Assembly: GCA_047974415.1 (NCBI GenBank)
Contig: JBKECH010000075.1
Location: forward strand, 7,230-71,229
From: JBKEAJ01 sp047974415
GTDB taxonomy: Bacteria > Bacteroidota > Bacteroidia > Bacteroidales > Prolixibacteraceae
Length of the DNA stretch: 64,000 nt
Reading direction: 5' to 3'
The translations under genes were made by a program, and so were the position numbers. The notes beneath the pieces are model-generated. The model ran no database searches and was not told the origin of the DNA. It saw only the letters and a program-made list of their open reading frames with translations. Shown here piece by piece: positions 34,855-43,043 of this stretch (position 1 is its first letter; the number at the start of each line of letters is the position of its first letter).

Positions 34855-37800
34855 TTAAAAACTAAATTTAACATTACATCCTACATAACGAACTGACGGA
34901 GAATTCAATTTATTGGAATGAATATCTGGGTCGGAGTGTTTGAAATTAGGTGACCAAATCAATAGATTTTGTCCTACAAGCGACACAGACAAATCATTGA
35001 GCTTCAGATATTGTGCATACTTCTTTGGAACTGTATATCCAATGGCAAGTTCACGCAGTTTGAAGAATGTCATTTTCTTAATGTTTTGGATATTCTTATT
35101 TCCAGACCATGATTGGTAAGCTTGTATATATTCTTGATATCCTATAGCTACATCATTGGGTGCAAACACACGCGTATCCTCAACGATAGTGCCATATTTA
35201 TCATATTTAACATCACCCGACACAACCTTTACACCTTCGCCAATGTAGTTAGTCTTGCCATTTACAACTTGATCATATCTCCATTGGTTATCACTATCTG
35301 GGTGTGTTCCTGAGTTCCACATGGCTTGTTCAGTCTGATCATATCCATATCCACCGACACGTCCATCAAAAGAGAAGCTTAGCGTAAAATCTTTATACTT
35401 GAATCTGTTGTTGAATCCCCATATCCAATCAGGATATTCATTAAAACCATTTCGGTCATATTGCATTTTTCGAGGTTTTCCATTGTGATGAATGATATTT
35501 CCATCAGGGTCTCTCTCCCAATCGTAAACACCTCCCATCCAGTCCCAACGCTCACCAGCAGCAACCCAGGGACGATCTGTTGAATACCTCTCATCTACTT
35601 TATTATAGTAGTATCTATCTAGTGACCAGTTGAAGGTAGATGCCCACTCAAAGTCTTCCGTTTTTACAATGTCTCCTTCAAGTGTTATTTCGACACCTTT
35701 TCTCAATTGTTCTTCTCCATAGTTTACAAGAATATTAGAAAATCCAGAAGCATTACTAACCGTTGCATTACGCTGTAGATTGTATCTGAGTTCTTGATAG
35801 TACCCTACATCAAAACGCAATCTGTTGTTCAAGAAATACAATTCTGTGCCAATTTCCCAACTCGACTTAGATTCTGGCTTCAGAGCCTTGTCACGCATAG
35901 AGGTAGGAAATGTGGCTCCATTCATATTATCCCACAGATTCTTGGAAATTGTATATTCTGAGTTAATAACATAATTAGCCGCAGGTTCTTTTGTCATAGC
36001 CCATGACCCTCTAATTTTCCAGTACTTAATCACATCTGGCAATGGTATAACCTCGGAAGCAATAAAGCTCAAATCAAAACTTGGATAGAAATAAGATCTT
36101 TCGGATGATGGTTGAGATGACACCCAATCATTTCTTCCACTTACATCCAAATAAACAGTGTTTTTCCAATCAAAATTCAATTGTCCATATAAACTATTCA
36201 ATTGCCTTTTAGAAACAGATGAAGAAGACGTAACAGGATCAACAGAGGCATTCAACGAGTAAAATCCAGGAATAGATAGCCCATTACTTGTACTTGATGA
36301 GTGACCATTATCTTCATAGAAATAAATTCCGCCTCCCCAAAGACTATTGATAGAGAAGTCTCCTAGCTTATGTTCTGTCATTACTACCAAGTCTGCATTG
36401 AGACTATATCCCCGACTATTAGAGATTGAATAAGCTCCTTTTGCATTCCCCCTAGTATCTCGTGGAGTACGTGCTTCTGATCTATTTGTATATATATCAT
36501 GCCCTACTCTAGCCATTGTCTTTAACCAATCAGTAGCTGAATAAGTGGCACTGAAGTGACTATTCGTTTTGTTTTTATAATGTGATAAAGTACGAGCATT
36601 AGCTAAAAAGTATGGGTTATCATACCACCCTGGGTTCCACCAGTTTTGCTTTTCTTCTTCTTTACCTCTTTGCCAGTAGTTTTTGAAATCTCGCACGTCA
36701 AAGTCCGTACCAGTCCATACCAAAAAGTTATATACATATCCTGTTGCTCCATAACCCGCTCCACGACTTTGCGGATTATAGTAATGAGACATCGTGATAC
36801 CTCCATCAAATTTGAACTTATCTATCTCAAATTCTCCAGACACACTATAATTGAACTTATTAGATTTCAGATTTGGATACTGTCCTTTATTATATACATG
36901 GTTTAGTGATGTACGAATACTTCCTCCTTTTGTTTTGTATGTTACCGAAACATTATTATTGGTAACCATGGCCGTTTCCAAGAAGTTTTTGAAATTATCT
37001 TTTCCTTTAGATACTAGTGGCATCTCTCTCCATTCATATGTTTCTGGATCATACTGTATAGCGGTTCTTCCAATATCCATCTTGTCTCCCCAGACATAGT
37101 CATTTCTGTCATAAACTCCATTATTTCCAGTACTATATGATGTTTGAGGTTTAGGAATACTGATATGTCCTGCATTAAACATTGTGTTACTATTGACAGC
37201 TATAGATAACCCCTCTTTCGTTCCTCGTTTGGTGGTTACCATGATTGCACCATTACCACCTCGAGAACCATATAAGGCCGATGCGCCTGGTCCTTTTAGA
37301 ACAGTAATTATCGCAATATCATCAGATGCAATATCAGCTAGTTTTATATTTCCAAATGGAACTCCATCTATTACGATAAGTGGCGATTTTCCACGTACAA
37401 GAATACTTGGTTCTACGCCAAACTCTGTAGAGTTCCTTACATTTACCCCTGCAATCTTTCCTGTCAGTGATGTTGCAACACTTACTCCTTTTACTGTTGA
37501 TAGAGTTTCTCCATCCACTTTTTGTGCCGCATAACCTAGAGCTTTTTCATCTCTTTTAATACCTAATGCCGTTACTACGACTTCATCTAAAGCTTCTGTG
37601 CTTTCTTGTAGCATTACATTAATCACTTTTTGGTTAGTTGCTACTATCTCTTGGTCCGTCATTCCTATAAAAGAAAAACGTAAAATGCTACCTTCGGGTG
37701 CGCTAAGAGTATACGCTCCGTTTACATCGGTAAGAGTTCCTTTTGTACTTCCTTTAATCATGACGGTCACTCCAGACAGTGGCTCGCCCTCGGAATCTGT

Positions 37801-37887
37801 GACGAGTCCCGAAACGGTTTTCTGTGCGTATGCACTACTAAATAGTAGCATAAAACACAAACTAAGAACTAAAGTAAATTTACTCAT
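34855..37887 (-). CDS. SusC/RagA TonB-linked outer-membrane transporter
   Basis: 1010 residues. The signal peptide ends SSAYAQ. The regulatory-like domain starts KTVSGLVTDSEGEPLSGVTV, the plug has LIVIDGVPFGNIKL and ITVLKGPGASALYGSRGGNG, and the barrel ends GCNVKFSF. It pairs with the SusD gene 13 bp downstream to import an unknown ligand. Its leader has a 13-nt poly-G run (plus strand) 210 bp upstream of the start and a TTGCAA dyad 95 bp upstream, the arrangement also seen at the SusC genes starting at 52561 and 57908. Confidence 0.95.
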   Translation of the reverse strand: MSKFTLVLSLCFMLLFSSAYAQKTVSGLVTDSEGEPLSGVTVMIKGSTKGTLTDVNGAYTLSAPEGSILRFSFIGMTDQEIVATNQKVINVMLQESTEALDEVVVTALGIKRDEKALGYAAQKVDGETLSTVKGVSVATSLTGKIAGVNVRNSTEFGVEPSILVRGKSPLIVIDGVPFGNIKLADIASDDIAIITVLKGPGASALYGSRGGNGAIMVTTKRGTKEGLSIAVNSNTMFNAGHISIPKPQTSYSTGNNGVYDRNDYVWGDKMDIGRTAIQYDPETYEWREMPLVSKGKDNFKNFLETAMVTNNNVSVTYKTKGGSIRTSLNHVYNKGQYPNLKSNKFNYSVSGEFEIDKFKFDGGITMSHYYNPQSRGAGYGATGYVYNFLVWTGTDFDVRDFKNYWQRGKEEEKQNWWNPGWYDNPYFLANARTLSHYKNKTNSHFSATYSATDWLKTMARVGHDIYTNRSEARTPRDTRGNAKGAYSISNSRGYSLNADLVVMTEHKLGDFSINSLWGGGIYFYEDNGHSSSTSNGLSIPGFYSLNASVDPVTSSSSVSKRQLNSLYGQLNFDWKNTVYLDVSGRNDWVSSQPSSERSYFYPSFDLSFIASEVIPLPDVIKYWKIRGSWAMTKEPAANYVINSEYTISKNLWDNMNGATFPTSMRDKALKPESKSSWEIGTELYFLNNRLRFDVGYYQELRYNLQRNATVSNASGFSNILVNYGEEQLRKGVEITLEGDIVKTEDFEWASTFNWSLDRYYYNKVDERYSTDRPWVAAGERWDWMGGVYDWERDPDGNIIHHNGKPRKMQYDRNGFNEYPDWIWGFNNRFKYKDFTLSFSFDGRVGGYGYDQTEQAMWNSGTHPDSDNQWRYDQVVNGKTNYIGEGVKVVSGDVKYDKYGTIVEDTRVFAPNDVAIGYQEYIQAYQSWSGNKNIQNIKKMTFFKLRELAIGYTVPKKYAQYLKLNDLSVSLVGQNLLIWSPNFKHSDPDIHSNKLNSPSVRYVGCNVKFSF

Positions 37888-37981
37888 AGAATTTTGTTTA
37901 AAAAATTAATAATTGATTTTCTGTAAAAAGATTGATTTATAATATGTGGTTCCTTTTGTAAAAAAGCATAGAAGTCCTGGA

Positions 37982-38001
37982 CTTGCAATTTTGCAAGGCA
38001 T
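37982..38001. promoter_or_regulatory. Conserved TTGCAA dyad in SusC leader
   Basis: CTTGCAATTTTGCAAGGCAT, a dyad 95 bp before the SusC start. Close equivalents stand 92 bp before two other SusC genes, although the surrounding leader differs. It could be an operator or an RNA hairpin. Confidence 0.5.
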
Positions 38002-38096
38002 AATATTAATTGCACTTACGTGCTTGCTTTTTTTTGAGTTTAGATGCTTTCTGTAGCGTTTGTGCGTTACCAGACACGCAATACGCACGTACGAGA

Positions 38097-38109
38097 GGGG
38101 GGGGGGGGG
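38097..38109. repeat. Poly-G tract (13 G) upstream of SusC
   Basis: Uninterrupted run of 13 G on the plus strand (C on the coding strand), 210 bp upstream of the SusC start at 37887, followed by TAACATCCT. Equivalent tracts of 10 G occur at 52793 and 58140. Confidence 0.9.
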
Positions 38110-38536
38110 TAACATCCTGTAAATAAGCTCACTACGTGCGTGTCCATAGCTACTATAAAACAACTTTGCATAAAGACGGTTGCACGTTAAGTTTGTGTTG
38201 CCCAAAGAGAGAAGGTTAAGTGATTCTAAAGCAAATGCATAAAACTTTTCAAAAGTGAAGTTCTTGAAAAATGTCACGCATCCTTTACTCTGCCTAATGT
38301 TCATTGATCCTGAGTCTGTTTTTCGCTGTGCAAGGTAGACAATATTTTTCACACACACAAAACACCGAATCTTACGGTTATTTCTGTTGCAAATGATAAT
38401 TACAAGCCCCCACCCTAATCGAATAAGGACGGTTCAATGGGTCCTATTATTGATTCTTGCTACAAATTATGACAATCTTTTTCTGGATGCTCCAATTGGC
38501 CAAGTATGTTGATGTCGTACATCAATACAATCCTAG

Positions 38537-39466
38537 CTATAGTGTCGAGCACAGATAATATTTTTCAAATTCTTTTGTAAGCACCTCTGTAATCTCGCTC
38601 TTAAAGGCAAACTCATTTCTAATATCATTAACATAGGCTTTCACTTTCACCTTAAGAAAAACTTTATACCCTACATTTTCTTGGAAGAACAATATGCTGA
38701 TTGGTTTGTTTAAATAGATGTGTTTAGATACTTGAACTGCTTCAGTCGCAAAGTTTCTAACCTTATTAATGTCGCATGTCAAAGGAAGGTATATTTCAGT
38801 GACAACTTGGCAGTTTTCCGCGCCTCCATTAGCATTTGCAACAGACATGTTCATTACCACCGAATTGGGAACGCTGACCAGGTTATCATCGTTAGTGACT
38901 AAACGTGTTGAGCGTAACCCTAAGCCGACAATTTCACCATAATACTCGCCAATTTGTACTTTATCGCCAATCTGAAATGGTTTATCGAAAATAATAACTA
39001 TGCCTCCAAAGATATTTTTCAACAAATCTTGCGAAGCAAAACCCACAGCCACACCCACAGACGCCGAAAAAGCCAACACGGAGGCCATAGGAGGTCTGTA
39101 CACAGCTACCAATATAAAGGTTATACCTCCTAGCCACACTGCAATACGAATCAATGGTATAAGGCCTTTGATGGTTACACGGTGCTTAGTGTTTCTTTCT
39201 GACCATACACTCAATATCAGTGTGACAATTCGCAAAAAAACGTAAACAGACAATAATATGATGACTGTGACAATAATTTTTGAAGTACTAAAGTAGCTCG
39301 ATATTGATTTTGTTCCTGTGTTTATATCATCTAGCACAGAGTCACTAAGCTCTACGTTAGTGCTAATATCAGAGGAGTCTGGCGTACAGGATGCCGACGC
39401 ACATAACGCCACTCCTACAAGCAACACGACTATAAATATAATTTTTTGATTGTATAGCATTTTCAT
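38537..39466 (-). CDS. MscS family mechanosensitive ion channel
   Basis: 309 residues. An N-terminal hydrophobic segment, probably a signal sequence, is followed by a short Ser/Asp-rich stretch. Transmembrane helices lie at about 60-85, 98-118 and 125-150; the last carries the Gly/Ala-rich pore motif SASVGVAVGFASQDLLKNIFGG. The beta-domain follows with IIFDKPFQIGDKVQIGEYYGEIV and NLVSVPNSVVMN. It is a small MscS-type channel of the inner membrane. The gene lies 1 bp after the large ATPase gene on the same strand, implying translation coupling and a shared function. Confidence 0.93.
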   Translation of the reverse strand: MKMLYNQKIIFIVVLLVGVALCASASCTPDSSDISTNVELSDSVLDDINTGTKSISSYFSTSKIIVTVIILLSVYVFLRIVTLILSVWSERNTKHRVTIKGLIPLIRIAVWLGGITFILVAVYRPPMASVLAFSASVGVAVGFASQDLLKNIFGGIVIIFDKPFQIGDKVQIGEYYGEIVGLGLRSTRLVTNDDNLVSVPNSVVMNMSVANANGGAENCQVVTEIYLPLTCDINKVRNFATEAVQVSKHIYLNKPISILFFQENVGYKVFLKVKVKAYVNDIRNEFAFKSEITEVLTKEFEKYYLCSTL

Positions 39467-39467
39467 T

Positions 39468-42425
39468 TCAGTGAATCATGTTTTTATTTTTTAACAGCTG
39501 GATTACATGCCTATATAACACCCCATTGAGCATGTAGTTACTACCTCTTAGCACAAGTATCGAGTCTTCTTTTAGCACTGTTAATATCTTTCGACTATAT
39601 TTTTTATCTTGATTACAAATCTGAGCATGAGATTCTATATCTATCCTTCCATGTAGAATAATTATTAGGAGAGCGAATATTTTTTCGGAAGACAATGTTT
39701 CGAGAAACCTAAAGTCTGGAGCTAAAAATTTCCTAATACTCAACTCATTATCTGTAAACGCTAAAATAGATTCTAACCAAAAATACATAGACAGACTAAT
39801 GTTGCTGTCGGCAAACTTATTAAGATCGCTAAAAAACTGACTTTTAAGAACACTTTGCCGGTCTCTTTTTTTCTTTTTGTCATCATCTTGCTTTATATTA
39901 TCTTCATATTTTGCAAGATATCCACTCAAACGATGCCTTTTCATTATAATACTCTCTATTTCAGACGATGACAAGCTATTGAGAGTAACTATATAATCGA
40001 AATTTTCTTTTATTGAAATAGTCTTTTCCAGATAAGTACAAGTATGTAGCGAAACGGAACAAATCCAAAATACATGCTTGTTTGTCGATACTATTAATGA
40101 TAATAGTTTGTGAAGACAATTAAATCCCCCAGGTCTTCTGAGAAAGGCTCTCTCCAGCCCGTCGAGTACAATAACCTGCTGACCTTGAGATGCATTTATT
40201 TGTTCAATAACATCATTATCACTTTTTAGGCTGTCATTTTCAAAAATATTTTGCATCAATTCATAAAAATCATGCTCCTGCCAATAAAACCTATCGATAT
40301 GCATATACAAGACTTTTATGCCCCCTTTAACTGTTGTAAGGTAGTATTGCAACAGAGACGACTTGCCACTACCATTTTCTCCGACTAGTAGTGTTGCTGC
40401 AAAATTACCAGACTTCCAATCTTTAAAAGCCTTATCAAGCATTCTTACCTCTTTTTCTCTGGACAGGAATAAATTAACCTCCTTTACAGGTGCATTCTCA
40501 AACAAGTACCTGTATATGACTGGCAAACCATAAATCCTTTTGTTTATTTCTGATAGATAATTGGAAATTTCAGACGAAACTGTGACTGGCCCCTTATCGA
40601 GGTTCAGTTTTTTCCGTATATCTTTATAGTAGGAGTTTACAAATTCTTTTTTAGCTTTAATAAAAAGAATAACACCAGACGCTGAAGAAAGTAACAGATT
40701 TACAACCTTATCTTTTTTATCTTTAGATTGCTGTATTGCTTTAGATTTCAGAAGACTAGAGTAGATACTTAATATCCTGTCGTTATCGTCTAATTTCTTA
40801 ACATTATCTATAAAAATAATGAATGATTCGGCTAATTCTTTTTCTTTCTTATTAATGATATCATCAACAAGCTCCGCAATGCAAAAAAGGATATTCAGAG
40901 AGCGTTTTATTCCTTCTCTAAACATCAATATTGTTTGTTCAGGATTGTTCTGAGCATTTATCATAGACACTGCAGTATCTATAGTAAAATCTGTTATATG
41001 GTCAAAATCGCTAAACTCCGCCACAATCTCGTCGAAGCTCGACATGAAATCATGGTTTATTTTATTTATTTTACCAAAAAATGGAGGAACACTATCAAAC
41101 TCTATAAATTCGGCTGGAGAGAAGAAATATATTTCCGATTTTTTAATGCCATTTTTATAATCTGGAGAACTCACCACTCCAGATTTCTCTGGCAAGGTTT
41201 CAATACCCGACCGCACGTCGAGTTCTATCTTTTGCAAAAGTTTTATAATCTCAGACCGTGTCTTATCAAGGATTTCTTTAAAGTCCTGTTCTCTAGCATC
41301 CTTCTTCAGCTGATACAGCTCTGTAGTAAAAAAGTGCTTTAATGTATCGAGATCTGCATTTTCGGCAATAGGGACTCTAGCATCTAGTTGCTCTAGGGAT
41401 ATCTTCTTTTGTTCAATAAACGGCAATAATGTATTGTTCAGTTTTGATTTATAGCTATCTAGTGTTCGGTATTCTATCAGCTTTACTCCTGATATAAAGC
41501 CCAGTATTTCTTCTCTGAATCGCCAATCCTCATAAAAAGTATAGAAAGTTCTATCCCACAATCTGAGAGCTGTGTCAATGTGTTTATTTGCTTGTGTCAG
41601 GCTACGTTTTGCCTTCAGGCTAATACTGTATACTGGATATTCTATTGTCCCAGATTTTTTGAAACGCTCAATTAGGCTATCCTCGTTTTTCAGAAAAAAT
41701 GTTTCTACCTCATTAAACAATTCTGTCAAATTAGGTTTTTCTATTTTTGAGACTTCTACTTCCGACAGGCAACACGAGCTCAAAAATTTTTCTTCTTGTT
41801 CAAATACACTAATTGCATAACTAATTATCTCTTGTTGTATTTTAAATGTTATTTCCTGCAAAAAACACATATATTCTCCCAACAAGAAACCTTTCATAAT
41901 ACCCTGATAATAAATAGTATGCTGCCTTACATTTTCTTTTTCATCAGATTTCACTATGCTTTTCTTACATTTTCTATATACATTGCCGAATTTGTAAAAT
42001 ACGTCCCCGATATTTTTTAAGAATTTACTTTTCCATGTATCCTTTTTAGAGAAATCCGATTTATTTTCATGTATATCAATAACACAAGCATCCAAGCATT
42101 GTATATCGAACAGAAGATCTGACACTATATCGGCAACTAGGTCTTTAGTCTCACTCTTTGTCTTTAGTTTGTTAAATACAGTGTTCAGAGAGGAGCGATT
42201 TTTTTTATGTAGCTCATAAACATTACTATGATACGAGATTCCATTACTTTCTATATCCTCGCTACTGTGTTCATCTATAAAAAAAACAATATTATTTATA
42301 ACACTTTCTAAAACAAGCATTTGCTCCTGAACACAAGCTGAAATAAGCTTAATATATCTAGCATTCCACTTCGCTACAATCGCTCTAGAGCTTTCTATTA
42401 ACCGTATCATTTCTTCAGAATGCAT
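39468..42425 (-). CDS. Large P-loop (STAND/AAA-like) ATPase paired with MscS
   Basis: 985 residues, no signal peptide or clear membrane helix. The first ~650 residues are Lys/Glu/Asn-rich and predicted alpha-helical, with no family I recognise. A P-loop ATPase module follows: SREKEVRMLDKAF, Walker A LLVGENGSGKSSLLQYYL (~683-700), Walker B QVIVLDGLERAFL (~750), then HVFWICSVSLHTCTYL and LNSLSSSEIESIIMKRHRL, as in STAND/NACHT-like ATPases. The C-terminus (RKILTVLKEDSILVLRGSNY) looks like a winged helix. It precedes mscS by 1 bp. A sensor or gate for the channel, possibly in stress or phage defence, is inferred from the pairing only. Confidence 0.75.
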   Translation of the reverse strand: MHSEEMIRLIESSRAIVAKWNARYIKLISACVQEQMLVLESVINNIVFFIDEHSSEDIESNGISYHSNVYELHKKNRSSLNTVFNKLKTKSETKDLVADIVSDLLFDIQCLDACVIDIHENKSDFSKKDTWKSKFLKNIGDVFYKFGNVYRKCKKSIVKSDEKENVRQHTIYYQGIMKGFLLGEYMCFLQEITFKIQQEIISYAISVFEQEEKFLSSCCLSEVEVSKIEKPNLTELFNEVETFFLKNEDSLIERFKKSGTIEYPVYSISLKAKRSLTQANKHIDTALRLWDRTFYTFYEDWRFREEILGFISGVKLIEYRTLDSYKSKLNNTLLPFIEQKKISLEQLDARVPIAENADLDTLKHFFTTELYQLKKDAREQDFKEILDKTRSEIIKLLQKIELDVRSGIETLPEKSGVVSSPDYKNGIKKSEIYFFSPAEFIEFDSVPPFFGKINKINHDFMSSFDEIVAEFSDFDHITDFTIDTAVSMINAQNNPEQTILMFREGIKRSLNILFCIAELVDDIINKKEKELAESFIIFIDNVKKLDDNDRILSIYSSLLKSKAIQQSKDKKDKVVNLLLSSASGVILFIKAKKEFVNSYYKDIRKKLNLDKGPVTVSSEISNYLSEINKRIYGLPVIYRYLFENAPVKEVNLFLSREKEVRMLDKAFKDWKSGNFAATLLVGENGSGKSSLLQYYLTTVKGGIKVLYMHIDRFYWQEHDFYELMQNIFENDSLKSDNDVIEQINASQGQQVIVLDGLERAFLRRPGGFNCLHKLLSLIVSTNKHVFWICSVSLHTCTYLEKTISIKENFDYIVTLNSLSSSEIESIIMKRHRLSGYLAKYEDNIKQDDDKKKKRDRQSVLKSQFFSDLNKFADSNISLSMYFWLESILAFTDNELSIRKFLAPDFRFLETLSSEKIFALLIIILHGRIDIESHAQICNQDKKYSRKILTVLKEDSILVLRGSNYMLNGVLYRHVIQLLKNKNMIH

Positions 42426-42485
42426 TTTTTCCTCTCCCTCGATTTATGTTTATTATTTCTAACCAAGTTTACTTACTATTACTTC

Positions 42486-42493
42486 CAAATATA
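42486..42493 (-). promoter_or_regulatory. Candidate -7 box of the ATPase-mscS operon
   Basis: Minus-strand TATATTTG matches the Bacteroidota -7 consensus, about 60 bp before the ATPase start. No clear TTTG stands at the -33 position. Confidence 0.35.
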
Positions 42494-42658
42494 TGGCACG
42501 ACATTGCTGTTAGACTTATTTTGCGACTTCTATATATTAATATCTTAGTACACAACAAAAAAAACAGCTAAATATTAACGAAACAAATATTAAAAACCAT
42601 TGCATAAAATATTGATTTCCAGCGCATTAGAAGGACGTCATCATCCATTTCTCTAGTC

Positions 42659-42748
42659 ATGAAGAAAACCAACATCGAGCGTAAAAGTAAGGAATTATAT
42701 GAAGTATTGCAAGCTGAGTTTCGGACTCAATCAATCTGTCACGAATAA
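42659..42748 (+). other. Short open frame, possible gene remnant
   Basis: 29 codons, beginning MKKTNIERKSKELYEVLQAE, highly charged and helical, then a stop. It might be the N-terminus of a lost gene next to the family 1 repeat. It resembles no family I recognise. Confidence 0.2.
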
Positions 42749-42769
42749 AGCTGATGAGTTTGTTTATTA

Positions 42770-42939
42770 TTAGCGTCTGTCCATAATGCCGAGGGTCTGA
42801 ACTATAAAGCTAAATATCAAGGCTTTTCGTTCTGTATATTGAGAGTAGAGGCGCCCAAATTGGGCATCCCTACTTGTGTAAATGACTAATTTGCAAAGTG
42901 AACATAACGCATATATTGGACTTTATAGGCAGACTCTAA
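42770..42939. repeat. Dispersed intergenic repeat family 1, longest copy (inverted)
   Basis: ~170 bp. Read on the minus strand it begins TTAGAGTCTGCCTATAAAGT and ends TTATGGACAGACGCTAA. Terminal inverted repeats agree at about 17 of 21 positions, with TA at both flanks. Inner blocks are shared with the copies at 33105 and 21690. Its size and structure suggest a MITE. Confidence 0.75.
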
Positions 42940-43043
42940 TTAATATTTAAGTATTTATTTTCTTATACTATACCAAGGTAACATAACACAACTTCCGAGA
43001 CATTTTACTTTTGATGCTTCATATTCCAACATCTACAGAACAT

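Larger units (their letters stand above)
37888..38536. other. SusC leader region with poly-G tract
   Basis: No convincing gene. It holds the TTGCAA dyad (37982-38001) and the poly-G tract (38097-38109). A frame open from 37906 to 38358 runs through it on the minus strand, but it has no recognisable domain and is probably chance. Confidence 0.6.
42426..43043. other. Intergenic region with repeat and a short open frame
   Basis: About 620 bp. It contains a possible -7 box for the ATPase gene (42486-42493), a 29-codon frame (42659-42748), and a full family 1 repeat (42770-42939). Otherwise no gene is visible. Confidence 0.6.

Noticed and set aside
37888..38536. Invertible promoter upstream of SusC, as known for surface loci of Bacteroides
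   Set aside because: I looked for inverted repeats flanking a promoter and found only the short TTGCAA dyad. No invertase gene is in the window.
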